This document shows, in pieces, positions 48,744 to 58,770 of a stretch of DNA of 64,000 bases. The position numbers were made by a program, and so were the translations under genes. Source of the stretch: Cohnella fermenti (GTDB lineage: Bacteria; Bacillota; Bacilli; Paenibacillales; Paenibacillaceae); assembly GCF_004801405.1 (NCBI RefSeq), contig NZ_SSOB01000034.1, positions 26,431 to 90,430 on the forward strand, written 5' to 3'. Numbering within the stretch: position 1 is the stretch's first letter; every line of letters starts with the position of its first letter. The notes beneath the pieces were generated by a model, which saw only the letters and a list, made by a program, of their open reading frames with translations, had not been told where the DNA came from and did not search any database.

Positions 48744-50450
48744 ATGAAGAAGAGCAAGTTAAGTTGGCTTCTGAAGCTGCTCGTGCTGATGGCCGTCGTG
48801 CTGTCGCCGTCGCTGCTGAAGAGCAACCAAGCGGAGGCATGGAACGGAATGCCGATGTCCAAGCTGCACGTCAGCGGCAATCAGCTCGTGAACAGCAGCG
48901 GGCAGCCCGTCGTGCTCAGCGGGTGGCATCAGCCTTCCGGGTCTTACTGGACGTACCAGAGCAGCAGCTACTACCTGGATCAGAACGGCGGCAATCGGCA
49001 TGCGGCAACATTGGCCTACTTGAAGGACATTACCGATACGTTCACAACGACTTCCGCCAAGTATGGAAGCACGCACGGCTGGTATATGAACCAGGTTCGG
49101 CTGTTCATTGATCGGGAAGACATGGGCGATGTCGCGGCCGGAACGTACAACTATGCGGGCCTTCAAGCCGTCACGCAGAACGTCATCATTCCGTATATCA
49201 ACTACGCGAAGACCAAGGGCGTATATGTCACGCTCGGCCTCGACTTCACCATTCTCGACAACCAGGCGACAACGCAGGCCAACCTCGACAAGTTCAATCA
49301 GATCTGGGGGTATCTGTCCTCGCAATCGGCGATCAAGAGCGCGGACAACGTCATGTTCGAGCTGATCAACGAGCCGGTCTTGTCCTACGCTAATGGAGGC
49401 TGGGGCGGCAATCCGGCCGAATCCGACTTCGTCGACCACTGGAATGCGCTCAAGAGCTTCCAGAATTCCATAATCTCCACCATTCGGAACAACGGTGCGG
49501 ACAACGTCATCTGGGCCGCCGGCCTCGGCTGGGACCAATATTACCAACTGTGCGCCTCTTATCCGCTGACGGACCCGTTGAACAACGTCGGCTACGCGGT
49601 CCATTGGTATCCGGGCTATGGAGCGCACGACGACTACACGACGCTTCAGCAGATCTGGGACAATACGATCAAGCCATGCGCGGACAGCTACCCGATCAAC
49701 ATCACGGAGACCACATGGTTCAAGACGTTGTCCGGCGATTCCTCGTATTGGGAGCTGTTCAACGGCTCGAACGAAGGCTTCGGCAAGAACACGAAGGCAA
49801 TCTTCACCGCCGCAGGCAATGTCAGCATCGCCGTGCACATGAACGGCTTCCTGCTCGACTCCGGCACGAGAAGCTCGTTCGCCGATCCGACCGCAGGCCT
49901 CAAGTATGACGGCGACACGGCGCGGGACGGCATGGCCCGCTTCCTCTTCGAATGGTATTACGAGCGAGCGCAGCTCCACCCGTGGAACGGCATCTGGAAC
50001 GGCATTCAATCCGGTTCGACATACAAGCTCATCAACCGCGCCTCGGGCAAGGTGCTTGAAGTGCCGGGTGGGGTGAATACGAGCGCGACCCAGCTTCAAC
50101 AGTATACGGACAACGGCGCGACGGCACAGCAATGGGTTGTCACCGATGTGGGAAGCTACAACAATATTTACAAGCTGCGAAGCGTCAGCTCGTCCGACGG
50201 CAAGGTCATGGACGTGCGCAACGGGACGAAGAACAACGGCGAAGCGATTCAGTTGATGACCGACTACAGCAACACCGCTCAGCAATTCCGCATCTTTAAG
50301 CTGAGCAACGGGTATTGGAGCATTATCAACGTGAACAGCAACAAGGCGCTTGAGGTCGCGAATTCCTCGACTTCGAATTACGCCCTCATTCAACAGAACC
50401 TGTACAAGGGCAACTTGAATCAACAGTGGCAGTTGGTGAAGATTAGCTAG
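48744..50450 (+). CDS. Secreted GH5 glycoside hydrolase with ricin-type lectin domain
   Basis: 568 aa. Signal peptide 1-32 (KKSKLSW, hydrophobic core, AEA-W cleavage). GH5 catalytic domain about 36-420: acid/base Glu210 in VMFELINEP, nucleophile Glu322 in INITETTWF, and HWYPGYG (His287) in the cleft. C-terminal ricin-B-like beta-trefoil about 424-568, with repeated LINRASGKVLEV, KVMDVRNG and KALEVANSS motifs, a carbohydrate-binding module. Cellulase, mannanase or related endo-beta-glycanase activity cannot be separated by eye. ATG 48744 follows AGAAGGAG. It is alone on its strand; a perfect 19-bp hairpin follows. Confidence 0.93.
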   Translation: MKKSKLSWLLKLLVLMAVVLSPSLLKSNQAEAWNGMPMSKLHVSGNQLVNSSGQPVVLSGWHQPSGSYWTYQSSSYYLDQNGGNRHAATLAYLKDITDTFTTTSAKYGSTHGWYMNQVRLFIDREDMGDVAAGTYNYAGLQAVTQNVIIPYINYAKTKGVYVTLGLDFTILDNQATTQANLDKFNQIWGYLSSQSAIKSADNVMFELINEPVLSYANGGWGGNPAESDFVDHWNALKSFQNSIISTIRNNGADNVIWAAGLGWDQYYQLCASYPLTDPLNNVGYAVHWYPGYGAHDDYTTLQQIWDNTIKPCADSYPINITETTWFKTLSGDSSYWELFNGSNEGFGKNTKAIFTAAGNVSIAVHMNGFLLDSGTRSSFADPTAGLKYDGDTARDGMARFLFEWYYERAQLHPWNGIWNGIQSGSTYKLINRASGKVLEVPGGVNTSATQLQQYTDNGATAQQWVVTDVGSYNNIYKLRSVSSSDGKVMDVRNGTKNNGEAIQLMTDYSNTAQQFRIFKLSNGYWSIINVNSNKALEVANSSTSNYALIQQNLYKGNLNQQWQLVKIS

Positions 50451-50491
50451 ACGAACAACCCTCGGGCCTGCCGGCCCGAGGGTTGTTCGTC
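50450..50491. terminator. Strong hairpin after the GH5 gene
   Basis: GACGAACAACCCTCGGGCC and its exact complement, loop TGCC. It begins at the last base of the GH5 stop and lies between convergent genes. Confidence 0.8.
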
Positions 50492-50533
50492 AGTTCGCCA
50501 GATACCGACTAATTAGCGTGTCGCTCGGTCGAC

Positions 50534-51247
50534 TTACTTGAACAGCAACGGAGCGAATCGGTACAGGTCGTTCTTCCATACCGGCCAATCGTGGCCGCCG
50601 GGCTCCTCGTACCATAAATGTTCGACTCTATGCTCTTCGAGATAAGCATGCGTACGATCGCTGACCGATTTAAGATCGTCCAGAACTCCGCACGAGAGCC
50701 AGAGCAGCCGCAATTGCGCATTCGCTTCTTCCGGATTGGGAAGGAGCCGTTCGGGAGCCTTCGTGTTCGGGGCGGGCGAGAAGGCACCGATCCATGCGAA
50801 CATATCGAGGCGGGCGAGTCCGATATTGAGCGCTTGCCCGCCTCCCATCGACAACCCGGCCAACGCCCGGCGCTCCCGTTCGGCAGCAACCGGATAATTC
50901 GCTTCCATGTGCGGAATCAGATCGTGCAACAGATCGCTCTCGAACGTCTCGAACGCTTGGAGCTTGTCCGCATCGAACGGATTCCCTCCCGACCGATCAT
51001 CAGGCATCGCCCGTCCGTTCGGCATGACGACGATCATCGAAGCCAACTTGCCCTCTGCATACAGGTTATCGAGAATAATATGCGGCCGGCCATGGACATG
51101 CCATTCCTTCTCGTCACCTCCGATTCCGTGAAGAAGATACAGCGCGTTATAGCGATGCAGCGCATCCTCGGAGAAGCCGGGGGGCGCGTAAACCATCGCC
51201 CTGCGCCTGACACCGACCGTCCGGGATTCGTATTCGATCGTCGACAT
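50534..51247 (-). CDS. Esterase of the feruloyl/acetyl-xylan esterase type (CE1-like)
   Basis: 237 aa from ATG 51247; the frame opens 25 codons earlier with no better site. Alpha/beta hydrolase: YNALYLLHGIGGDEKEW (34-50), nucleophile Ser133 in ALAGLSMGGGQAL, probable acid in GVLDDL (187-192) and His219 in EPGGHDWPVW. This layout is that of the putative-esterase family containing feruloyl and acetyl-xylan esterases. No signal peptide, so it should act in the cytosol on imported substituted oligosaccharides. It lies downstream of the response regulator in the same direction, 156 bp apart. Confidence 0.88.
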   Translation of the reverse strand: MSTIEYESRTVGVRRRAMVYAPPGFSEDALHRYNALYLLHGIGGDEKEWHVHGRPHIILDNLYAEGKLASMIVVMPNGRAMPDDRSGGNPFDADKLQAFETFESDLLHDLIPHMEANYPVAAERERRALAGLSMGGGQALNIGLARLDMFAWIGAFSPAPNTKAPERLLPNPEEANAQLRLLWLSCGVLDDLKSVSDRTHAYLEEHRVEHLWYEEPGGHDWPVWKNDLYRFAPLLFK

Positions 51248-51403
51248 CGTTCCCCGCCTGATGCATTCTCGCTCACTGTCGTATCCGTCTGTTGCCTCTT
51301 GCCTTATCCGGTCCGAGCTCATCGTTCGTTCTTCTCCTTCCGTTTATCCGATTAATTCTTCTTATCCTGCAGCGGACAGCGGCTAGCCGCGACAGAACTG
51401 CCG

Positions 51404-53053
51404 TCAGGTCGTCCGCAGCTCTGTCTTCATTCTCGCCCGGTACTGCTGGGGAGTCACTCCGACGACACGCTTGAACAGGTTGGAGAAGCTCCCCAGACTG
51501 GAGTAGCCCACTTCCCCGGCAATATCCGTAATCTTAAGCTCCGTCTTCTCGAGCAGCCGCTTGGCTTCCTGGATTCGTTCCTGAATAATGGCGTCCGACA
51601 GCGACAGCCCCGTCTCCTTCTTAAACATTCTCGACAGGTACGCCGGATTCAGATAGACGTGAGCCGCCAATTCCTCCCTGGTAATATCCCGGTCCAGGCG
51701 TGAACGAATATAGCGGCTTATCTTCGAAACAACGGTTGAGGAGACATTGTTGCTCGCCTTAAGCAAGTCGGCCGCCGCCTCGAAGCATTCCCTCGTCCAG
51801 TCCTGCAGCGCAATTCTGAGCTTCGGGTAATTGCCTCCGTCCGTCAGCTTCCGCAGCTCCTTCGAATCGTGCGCCGACAGCCCTTTTCTCCCAAGAACCG
51901 TATGAATAATGAAGAGGATGCCGTGAACGAATTGCCAGTGCGATTCCTTCGACCACGCATCCCCCTCACGATCCGAGAACCATTGGCGAATTCGACGATT
52001 AAGCTCGTCCGTCTCGCCAAGTTCCAGAATCGTCAACCAGTCCGCGAACAAAGGCAACGGAGCCGCAGCCGACAATGCCTCCGACTTCGCAAGGGCAAAA
52101 TCGTCGGAAGGCACGAAGATCTGACGCGGCCGATTCGTGTTGCGCTGCTCCTTATCGGTTAAGGAGGTGTAGGCCTGAACGATATTCGGGAGAGGGGTCG
52201 GCGGACTGAGATAGATCGACAGCGTGCAGCGAAGCAGTCGTTCCGCCTCTTCCTGGAAGCGACGGCAACGCATAACAAGCACATCCACGGAGCGTCTCCC
52301 CCCGCTCCCCGCGCGCTCGCCTCTCTCGTATAGGATAGCGATATTAAGACCGGCGTGATCCTGGAAGACAACCCCTTCTGTCCCGCCCAGAAGGAGCTCT
52401 CCCGCCAGATTGCGAAGCGCGTATTCCATAATGGCTTCATCCCGCGCGCTCAGGTTCTCCTTCCACTTCTCGAGTCCGAGCAGAACAAGGGTGAATCGAT
52501 CCTCCGGAAGGAAGCGAAGACCGTACGTGTCCATGGACCTCTGCAGCGATTGGGGAAGCGGCGATGCCCGTTCGCCGAGAATATCCTGCCAGAAGCGTTC
52601 CACCAGCAGCGGGAGCTGATGCTCCCACCGCGTTCGATACTCCTGCATGAGCAGCTCGAACCGCTTATGCTCCCTCCTCCGGTCGCCTTCCGCAAGCGCG
52701 GCGACCGCCACTCGCTGCAATTGCTCATAATCGACCGGCTTCAACAGATAATGATACGCTCCGTGATGTATGGCACGCTGTGCGTATTCGAAGTCGGCAT
52801 GACAGGTAAGCATGATGGTCAACGTGTCCGGGCAATGCCGACCGGTCCATTCCAGTAGTTCCAGTCCGCTTCGTCCAGGCATCTCGATATCGCAGATCAG
52901 AAGATTGACCTCTCGGCTCCTCAGACACTCCGTCGCTTGCTCGGCCGTCTCTGCCAGACAGACTTCTCCGATCCCCAACTCCTCCCACGCGATTCCTTGC
53001 TCAAGCCCCAGCAGGGCAAAATATTGATCATCAACAATGAGCGCGCGATACAA
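51404..53053 (-). CDS. YesN-like response regulator with AraC-type DNA-binding domain
   Basis: 549 aa. TTG start 53053 behind AGGAGGAG at 9 bases; the frame upstream overlaps the kinase gene. Receiver domain 1-120: Asp8/Asp9, phospho-acceptor Asp55 (LLICDIEMPG), Thr83, Lys105 (YLLKPVDY). A central segment (about 130-430) has no clear fold. The AraC domain (about 445-545) shows two helix-turn-helix motifs: REELAAHVYLNPAYLSRMFKKETG and ITDIAGEVGYSSLGSFSNLFKR. It overlaps the kinase by 23 bp. It presumably activates the adjacent sugar ABC and hydrolase genes. Confidence 0.93.
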   Translation of the reverse strand: MYRALIVDDQYFALLGLEQGIAWEELGIGEVCLAETAEQATECLRSREVNLLICDIEMPGRSGLELLEWTGRHCPDTLTIMLTCHADFEYAQRAIHHGAYHYLLKPVDYEQLQRVAVAALAEGDRRREHKRFELLMQEYRTRWEHQLPLLVERFWQDILGERASPLPQSLQRSMDTYGLRFLPEDRFTLVLLGLEKWKENLSARDEAIMEYALRNLAGELLLGGTEGVVFQDHAGLNIAILYERGERAGSGGRRSVDVLVMRCRRFQEEAERLLRCTLSIYLSPPTPLPNIVQAYTSLTDKEQRNTNRPRQIFVPSDDFALAKSEALSAAAPLPLFADWLTILELGETDELNRRIRQWFSDREGDAWSKESHWQFVHGILFIIHTVLGRKGLSAHDSKELRKLTDGGNYPKLRIALQDWTRECFEAAADLLKASNNVSSTVVSKISRYIRSRLDRDITREELAAHVYLNPAYLSRMFKKETGLSLSDAIIQERIQEAKRLLEKTELKITDIAGEVGYSSLGSFSNLFKRVVGVTPQQYRARMKTELRTT

Positions 53054-54797
53054 GCGGATTCTCCTCCTCTTCGGCGGCAGGGAGCCGGATCTCGACGCTT
53101 CCGCCTCCGCAGGCATCGTTCCGGAAGATCAGTTCGGCCCTCCCGGCATAATACATGGCAAGTCGTCTTCGAACATTCCATATGCCAAGCTGGCGATCCG
53201 TCGGCTCCTTCTCGTAAATGCCTTCGTTCAGTCGATTCAGCCGGTCCGGCGCGAAGCCCGGCCCGGAGTCGTCAACCCGGATAACGACGCTGCCATTCCC
53301 GTCTTGTCCGTCCTCCCGACTTATGACAATCGCCACCTTGAACGGCCTTGTAACCTCGACGAAGCCGTGCTTGAATGCATTCTCCACGAAGGGTTGGACG
53401 AGCAGCGGAGGAAGCGGCGTCCTCTCCAGTTCCTCCGGAAGCTGCAAGTCGAAGCTCAGCTTGTCCGGATACATCATCATCTGAATGTCCATATAGTTGC
53501 GAATATGCGCCACCTCGTCGGCAAGCGCAATCCACCTGTCATTCGTATTCATCATGAATCGGAAGTACGCAACAAGATGACGGATCATTTGCTTGATGAG
53601 CGGATATTGCTTCAGCTCGACCAGATGGTACACGATGTTCAGCGAATTCATGAAGAAGTGCGGATTGATCTGAGCCTGAAGATGCTTCAGCTCGGCTTGC
53701 TGTCCCTTCATCTTCTCCTCGTAGACGTCGATCTTGAGAGCGCCGATCTGCTCCGCCATCCGGTTGAATTGCTGCGTAATGATTCGGAACTCCTTCGACT
53801 TCCCTTCCTTCAAGCGGTAGTCCAACTGACCCTTGCCCAGAATGCGCATGCCGCTCGTCAGCGCTTGAAGCGGGCGGAAGACGATTCGCCCCAGCAAGGT
53901 CAGCACAATGCCCAGAATCGCGACAACCGCAACAGGAATGCTCTTGATCACCCGCTGGAACAACGGGAGCTCGTCGAGCAGCGACTTCTCGTCGAGCAGG
54001 ATGAACACGCTCAAGTCGGAGAACAGGGACGGCTTGCCGACATAGAGATACGATTCGCCGTCCTTCAGCCGAACCGTCGAACTGTCCGGGCCTGAAGCGT
54101 CGCGTCGGATGTCGCGAATCCGGCTTAGATCCTCGTCCGAGAATTTGCCCCAGAGCAGGCTCCCCTCCTTCGACACGATTCCGATCTTCTCGTCGCTGGT
54201 CACCGAATCCAGCTGCGTCAGCGGCTGCGCCAGAGCATCGATACTCACAAGAACCCCGATCATGATTCGCCCTGTCTTGTCCGGCAGCGCTTTGAACAGG
54301 ACGGATTCTCCGCCGACCGTTACAATGTCCCACTTCGGAGAAGAGGGCGGATCGAACGTCTTCATGCGAGGCGACAGCCCTTCGCGAACGGCTTCCATCT
54401 CGCCGTAATACTCCTTCCGGCTGCTGAGGAACAAGTCGTCCCTTCCCGGATGATAGACGAATACGGTGCGGATAATCGAATAATAGCTGACATCGTTGTA
54501 CCATTGATCCATCAGCTTCCGAATTGACACGTAGTAGCTCACGCTGTCGGGATTGCTCTCCGCGTAGAGATCCAGCAGCGTGCTCTCGTTCGCCGTGCGA
54601 ACGAGGTAGATGCTCGTCTGCTCAAGCAACTCGTCAAGCGTCCCGAGGTGGAGGGTCAGCGTATCGGAAGCGGACTCGGCGACTTTCTCCCGCACGATAT
54701 TCGTCGAATAAATATTCGTGTAATAGAGGAACAGCGACAGAGGCGCCACCAGCATTAGAACGAGAGCGCTCACTTTAAATCGCAATGACAGCCTCAC
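53031..54797 (-). CDS. YesM-like sensor histidine kinase
   Basis: 588 aa from GTG 54797 (AGGGAGAG site); an ATG 44 codons upstream has no site and a basic low-complexity stretch. Transmembrane helices about 7-26 and 286-306 flank an extracellular dCache-like sensor (about 27-285). A HAMP domain (about 307-358) leads to the LytS/YesM-type kinase core: INPHFFMNSLN with His380, and ATP-binding VDDSGPGFAPD (about 525-535). It overlaps the response regulator gene by 23 bp. The signal is probably an oligosaccharide. Confidence 0.93.
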   Translation of the reverse strand: MRLSLRFKVSALVLMLVAPLSLFLYYTNIYSTNIVREKVAESASDTLTLHLGTLDELLEQTSIYLVRTANESTLLDLYAESNPDSVSYYVSIRKLMDQWYNDVSYYSIIRTVFVYHPGRDDLFLSSRKEYYGEMEAVREGLSPRMKTFDPPSSPKWDIVTVGGESVLFKALPDKTGRIMIGVLVSIDALAQPLTQLDSVTSDEKIGIVSKEGSLLWGKFSDEDLSRIRDIRRDASGPDSSTVRLKDGESYLYVGKPSLFSDLSVFILLDEKSLLDELPLFQRVIKSIPVAVVAILGIVLTLLGRIVFRPLQALTSGMRILGKGQLDYRLKEGKSKEFRIITQQFNRMAEQIGALKIDVYEEKMKGQQAELKHLQAQINPHFFMNSLNIVYHLVELKQYPLIKQMIRHLVAYFRFMMNTNDRWIALADEVAHIRNYMDIQMMMYPDKLSFDLQLPEELERTPLPPLLVQPFVENAFKHGFVEVTRPFKVAIVISREDGQDGNGSVVIRVDDSGPGFAPDRLNRLNEGIYEKEPTDRQLGIWNVRRRLAMYYAGRAELIFRNDACGGGSVEIRLPAAEEEENPLVSRAHC

Positions 54798-54935
54798 CGT
54801 GCCGCTCTCCCTTCTTCTTGCTTCTTCTTGTTTCCTTCTTCCCCTGCCTTCTTCCGTCTTCCTTCGCACGCCTTGCCATAGCGGCGCAAGAGGGGGACGA
54901 CCCGCTGGCGCGATGGTCTTCCCCCTCATGCTTAT

Positions 54936-56534
54936 TCAGCTTTGCTTGGCCTTCCATTCCTCGTATTGCCGCTGAGCCTCGGCGCGAATCTTCTCGATTC
55001 CGTTCGCCTTAAGCTTGTCGTTGTATTCCGCGAGCACCTTGTCGGCGTCAAGGCTTCCCGTCTCCAGCAGCGGACGATATTCCTTCACGATGTTGCTGAT
55101 CACCGACACCTCCGTCTTGACGGCGTCCGTGTTGAAGTTGAAGCCGAACGACTTCACCTTGTGAGCGCGTTCGTTATACAGCTTGAACTGCTCCCACTTG
55201 TCCGCGCTCTCTCCTTCCCACAGATAAGTCAGCGTCTGATTGCCGAACATCCACTCGATGCCGGGAGCCCAGCCCGTATCCGTGCGGGTCGCAATGCCGT
55301 CGGGCAGCTTGATGAAGTTCGGCTGGCCCTCGACCTTCACGTATTGGCGTCCCTCCACGCCGAAGTCGATGAGATTGACCAGATACGGGTCGGTGTGAAG
55401 AAGATTCAGAAGCATCATTGTCCGCTCCGGATCGATAGAGGTTCGGCCGATTGCCATCATCGAGTTGCTGACGCTGGCCGTGCTGATCTCGGGATCGTTG
55501 CCCGTCAGCTTGACGAGCTCGATGCCGGTCGCGCTCGAGTCCTCCTTGTCCGAACCCGGCTTGTCCGAGCCGAACTTCATCCACGTCTTGCCGGCCTTGA
55601 GCGCGTCCTCGGCGCTCGTCTTCGTTGTCGCGGCATCCTTGTTGATGTAGCCCTTCTTGAACCATTCGTTGTACAGCTTGATGCGATAGATCGCCGCGTC
55701 GGATTCCATCGTGTTCACGATCATCTTGTCCGTCTTCGTATCGAGCACGATCGGAGCCGGGGCTCCTGCGACCAGCTCGTAGCGGAAGTTCTCCTCGACG
55801 CTCACCTTCGTCTTATCGAAGTAAGACAGCGTGTCCGAGCCGCTTCCAGACAGCCAGATCGGCGCCAGGCCGGGCTCCTTCTCCTTGATCGTCTCGAGCC
55901 AGGGTTCGAGGTCCTCCAGCGTGTTGATCGAGTTGACGTCGAAGCCGTACTTGTCGATCAGGTCCTTCCGGAACATGATCGTATGGCTCTCGCCGATCTC
56001 CTTGTTGGTCGGAATCGCATAGATCTTGCCGTCGACCGTCCCGCCTTCGAGGAAACGCGGATCAAGGCTGTCCGTAATGCCTTGTCCATACTTGGCCAGC
56101 AGATCGTCGAGCGGCAGGAACGCCCCCTTCGCGACATTGTTGGCGAAGTCGGCCCAGTTCGGAGCGAAGGTCAGATCGACCTGTTCGCCGGATTGATAGG
56201 CGAGCGTCATCTTCTCCGCCCATGAGGACCATGGAAGCCCCTGGAAGTCGATCTCGGCGTTGATCTTCTCCTTCAGATACTTGTTGATCTCGCCGATAAC
56301 CGCATCGGTGTCCGTCTGCGGGAAGCCTCCCACCGTGAACACTTTAAGCTTGCGATACGTGGAGATGTCCGCTCCGCCGTTGTCGGCTTCCCCGGAGGAC
56401 GTCCCGGTCGTCGCAGGCTGTTCCTTGGGAGATGCGGATGTATTCGAATTGTCCTTGTCCGAGCACCCCGCCAAGATCGCCGTTCCCGCCAGCATTGCAG
56501 CCAATGCAAGGCTCCATCCTCTTGCCTTCGTCAT
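54936..56534 (-). CDS. Sugar ABC transporter substrate-binding lipoprotein
   Basis: 532 aa from ATG 56534 (GGAGG site); an ATG six codons upstream lacks one. Lipobox ILAGC with Cys24. A bacterial extracellular solute-binding family 1 type protein of the large class (more than 500 aa) typical of LplA/YtcQ-type oligosaccharide receptors. Recognisable pieces: YRKLKVFTVGGFPQTDTDAV (about 60-79) and WSSWAEKMTLAYQSGEQVDLTF (about 100-121). It is the third gene after two permeases and 138 bp before the kinase. Ligand likely a hemicellulose-derived oligosaccharide. Confidence 0.92.
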   Translation of the reverse strand: MTKARGWSLALAAMLAGTAILAGCSDKDNSNTSASPKEQPATTGTSSGEADNGGADISTYRKLKVFTVGGFPQTDTDAVIGEINKYLKEKINAEIDFQGLPWSSWAEKMTLAYQSGEQVDLTFAPNWADFANNVAKGAFLPLDDLLAKYGQGITDSLDPRFLEGGTVDGKIYAIPTNKEIGESHTIMFRKDLIDKYGFDVNSINTLEDLEPWLETIKEKEPGLAPIWLSGSGSDTLSYFDKTKVSVEENFRYELVAGAPAPIVLDTKTDKMIVNTMESDAAIYRIKLYNEWFKKGYINKDAATTKTSAEDALKAGKTWMKFGSDKPGSDKEDSSATGIELVKLTGNDPEISTASVSNSMMAIGRTSIDPERTMMLLNLLHTDPYLVNLIDFGVEGRQYVKVEGQPNFIKLPDGIATRTDTGWAPGIEWMFGNQTLTYLWEGESADKWEQFKLYNERAHKVKSFGFNFNTDAVKTEVSVISNIVKEYRPLLETGSLDADKVLAEYNDKLKANGIEKIRAEAQRQYEEWKAKQS

Positions 56535-56604
56535 TCTGTCGTGCCTCCCCATCTAATTGTGGTCATCTATTCTAACCGGCCGTATAGCCAGAGTTAGACA
56601 GTTC

Positions 56605-56654
56605 CTGCACCTGCACCTGCTGCTGTTCCTGCTGCACCTGCTCCTGCTGCTTCT
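56605..56654. repeat. Low-complexity CTG/CAC tract between permease and binding-protein genes
   Basis: Repeated CCTGCAC/CTGCTGC triplets on the plus strand (CAGCAGG on the minus). Simple sequence, non-coding. Confidence 0.75.
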
Positions 56655-56667
56655 TCCTTCGTTTGCA

Positions 56668-57582
56668 TCACCCTTTGATTGCGCCTATCGTAAGCCCCTT
56701 GGTGAAGTACTTCTGGAAGAACGGGTAGACGAACAGGATCGGACCGATCGAGACGACAACCATGGCCATGCGAAGACTCTCCGTCGGCACCGCCTCTCTC
56801 ACCATCAGCGCCACACCGGTGCCCGCAAGCTGGTTCTTGAAGAACTCCGCTTGACGAATCATCTGGATCATGACGTACTGCAGCGAGAACTTGTCCGTGT
56901 CGTTAATGAACAGAAGCGAGTTGAACCAGTCATTCCAGTAGAGCAGCGTCGTGAACAAGCCGATTGTCGCCAGTACGGGAAGAGAGATCGGTAGCACGAG
57001 CTGGAAGAAGATTCTCCACTCCGAAGCGCCGTCCAGCTTGCCCGACTCGACCATCTCCTCCGGCACCGTCTGCGAGAAGAACGTCCGGGTGATGAAGATG
57101 TAGAAGGCGTTCGACAAGCCCGGCAGAATAAGCGCGATCAGCGAGTCTCTCAGATTCAGGTAGTTGATATAGAGCAGGTAGAACGGAACAAGACCGCCGG
57201 AGAACAGCATCGTTATCAGAAGATAGAGATTGAACAGCTTCTTGAATGGAAAATCCTTGCGGTAGAGCGGGTATGCGTACAACGCGATCAGAAGCACAGC
57301 CAACACGGTTCCGATGCAGGTGACGGTCAGCGAGACGCCGTATGCCTTGACGAGCGTCGTCGAATTGGTGAACAAATACGTGTACGCGGACAGATCAAGC
57401 TCGTCGGGCCAGAACTTGTATCCCTTCAAGGTCAGGAGCTTCTCGTTCGAGAGCGAGATGGCGACGATCAGGACGATCGGCAAGATGCATGCCAGGCTAA
57501 TCAAGGCAAACCCGACATGAAGAAGCAGATTGGCGGCGAGCGGCATTCTCTGGTACGGCTTGGCGGCTGTCGATGGCTTCAT
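56668..57582 (-). CDS. Carbohydrate ABC transporter permease (LplC/MalG-like)
   Basis: 304 aa from ATG 57582 (GAGGAGG site); the frame opens five codons earlier. Six transmembrane helices. The EAA loop is ESGKLDGASEWRIFFQLVLP (about 183-202), with the conserved Glu-Ser-Ala/Gly-Gly pattern. It ends with the ITIGAIKG tail common to LplC/YtcP permeases. It pairs with the preceding permease. Confidence 0.93.
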   Translation of the reverse strand: MKPSTAAKPYQRMPLAANLLLHVGFALISLACILPIVLIVAISLSNEKLLTLKGYKFWPDELDLSAYTYLFTNSTTLVKAYGVSLTVTCIGTVLAVLLIALYAYPLYRKDFPFKKLFNLYLLITMLFSGGLVPFYLLYINYLNLRDSLIALILPGLSNAFYIFITRTFFSQTVPEEMVESGKLDGASEWRIFFQLVLPISLPVLATIGLFTTLLYWNDWFNSLLFINDTDKFSLQYVMIQMIRQAEFFKNQLAGTGVALMVREAVPTESLRMAMVVVSIGPILFVYPFFQKYFTKGLTIGAIKG

Positions 57583-57596
57583 GTTTATCCTCCTCA

Positions 57597-58577
57597 CTAG
57601 AATAGCGCGGTATCGCGGTCGATTCGGCGAGCCAGCGCATTCGCTCCAATGACCAGGAAGAAGCCGACAACCGATTGATAGAAGTTCGCCGCCGAGGACA
57701 TGCCCAGGTCGTTCAGTTGAATCAAGCCCCGATAAACGTACGTGTCGATGACGTCGGTCGTCGATCGCAGCGCGCCCGAGTCAAGCGTGACATGGTAGAA
57801 CAAGCCGAAGTCCGAACGGAAGATGCCGCCGAGGTTCAGAATCGTCAGGATGACCATGACGGGAGCGAGCAGCGGAATCGTTATCCGGACTATCTGCTGC
57901 AGCTTGCCGGCGCCATCCACGACCGCCGCCTCGTACAGCTCCTCGCTTATTCCCGTAATCGCCGCCAGGTAGATGACGCTGCCGATGCCGACGGAATGCC
58001 ACATCTTCGTCAGCCATAGAATGTACGGCCAGGCCTCTGCATGCATGTAGGCGTTGACGGAAGAATGCCCGAAGAGCGGCAGCACGTACTTGACCAGGAA
58101 GCCGTATTCCGGATGAAGGAACGCGTACACGATGTAGCTCACGACGACCATGGAGAGGAAGTTCGGCATAATCATGACGGTCTGATAGAATCGCGAGGCC
58201 AGCTTGGCCCGCACTTCGTTGACCGCGATCGCGACGGCGACGGAGAGAACGAGGCCCGAGCAGATAAAAGCTGCGTTGTAAGCAATCGTATTGACGGTGA
58301 CCCTCCAGGCGTCCGAGGTGGCGAACAGGAAGCGGAAGTTGTCCAGTCCGGTCCACGGGCTTCCGAGAATGCCGTCGATGTAGTTGATGTTCTTGAAGGC
58401 GATAAAGACGCCGAACATCGGAATGTAGCAATTGATGAAGAAGACGACCGTTGTCGGCAGGAGCATGAGCAGAAGCGCCCGATAGCGAACGACGTTGCGC
58501 AGAAGGCGGACGAAGCTCCGCTTGGGAGGGCTGGAAGCCGTCCCAAGTGTCGGCTCGGCGATGGTGGACAAGTTCAT
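57597..58577 (-). CDS. Carbohydrate ABC transporter permease (LplB/MalF-like)
   Basis: 326 aa, six helices. The EAA loop is YEAAVVDGAGKLQQIVRITIPLL (about 214-236). Its C-terminal half carries the IDTYVYRGL motif (about 272-280) found in LplB/YteP permeases. ATG 58577 is preceded by GAAGAGG. It is the first gene of the transport unit lplB-lplC-binding protein-kinase-regulator. No ATPase gene is present here, so a shared MsmX-type ATPase elsewhere is expected. Confidence 0.93.
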   Translation of the reverse strand: MNLSTIAEPTLGTASSPPKRSFVRLLRNVVRYRALLLMLLPTTVVFFINCYIPMFGVFIAFKNINYIDGILGSPWTGLDNFRFLFATSDAWRVTVNTIAYNAAFICSGLVLSVAVAIAVNEVRAKLASRFYQTVMIMPNFLSMVVVSYIVYAFLHPEYGFLVKYVLPLFGHSSVNAYMHAEAWPYILWLTKMWHSVGIGSVIYLAAITGISEELYEAAVVDGAGKLQQIVRITIPLLAPVMVILTILNLGGIFRSDFGLFYHVTLDSGALRSTTDVIDTYVYRGLIQLNDLGMSSAANFYQSVVGFFLVIGANALARRIDRDTALF

Positions 58578-58718
58578 GGCGGTAACCTCTTCCCGTTAGT
58601 CGGTATGGCTTTCATTATAGGGTCCGCCGTCGCCTTTCTCTCCCTCGCAGATGACCTCGTTTATCCGCTTGTGACATGTTGCCGGCACGGTTGCCGGAAT
58701 CGATCGAGCCGTGTACAT

Positions 58719-58752
58719 AAAAAACAGCGGCGAGGCCCCCGCCTGCCGCTGT
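58719..58752 (-). terminator. Rho-independent terminator after the GH43 gene
   Basis: On the minus strand, ACAGCGGC ... GCCGCTGT (8-bp stem) is followed by six T residues. It separates the glycosidase unit from the ABC transporter unit. Confidence 0.9.
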
Positions 58753-58770
58753 CTTCCGCTCTGGCTGCTC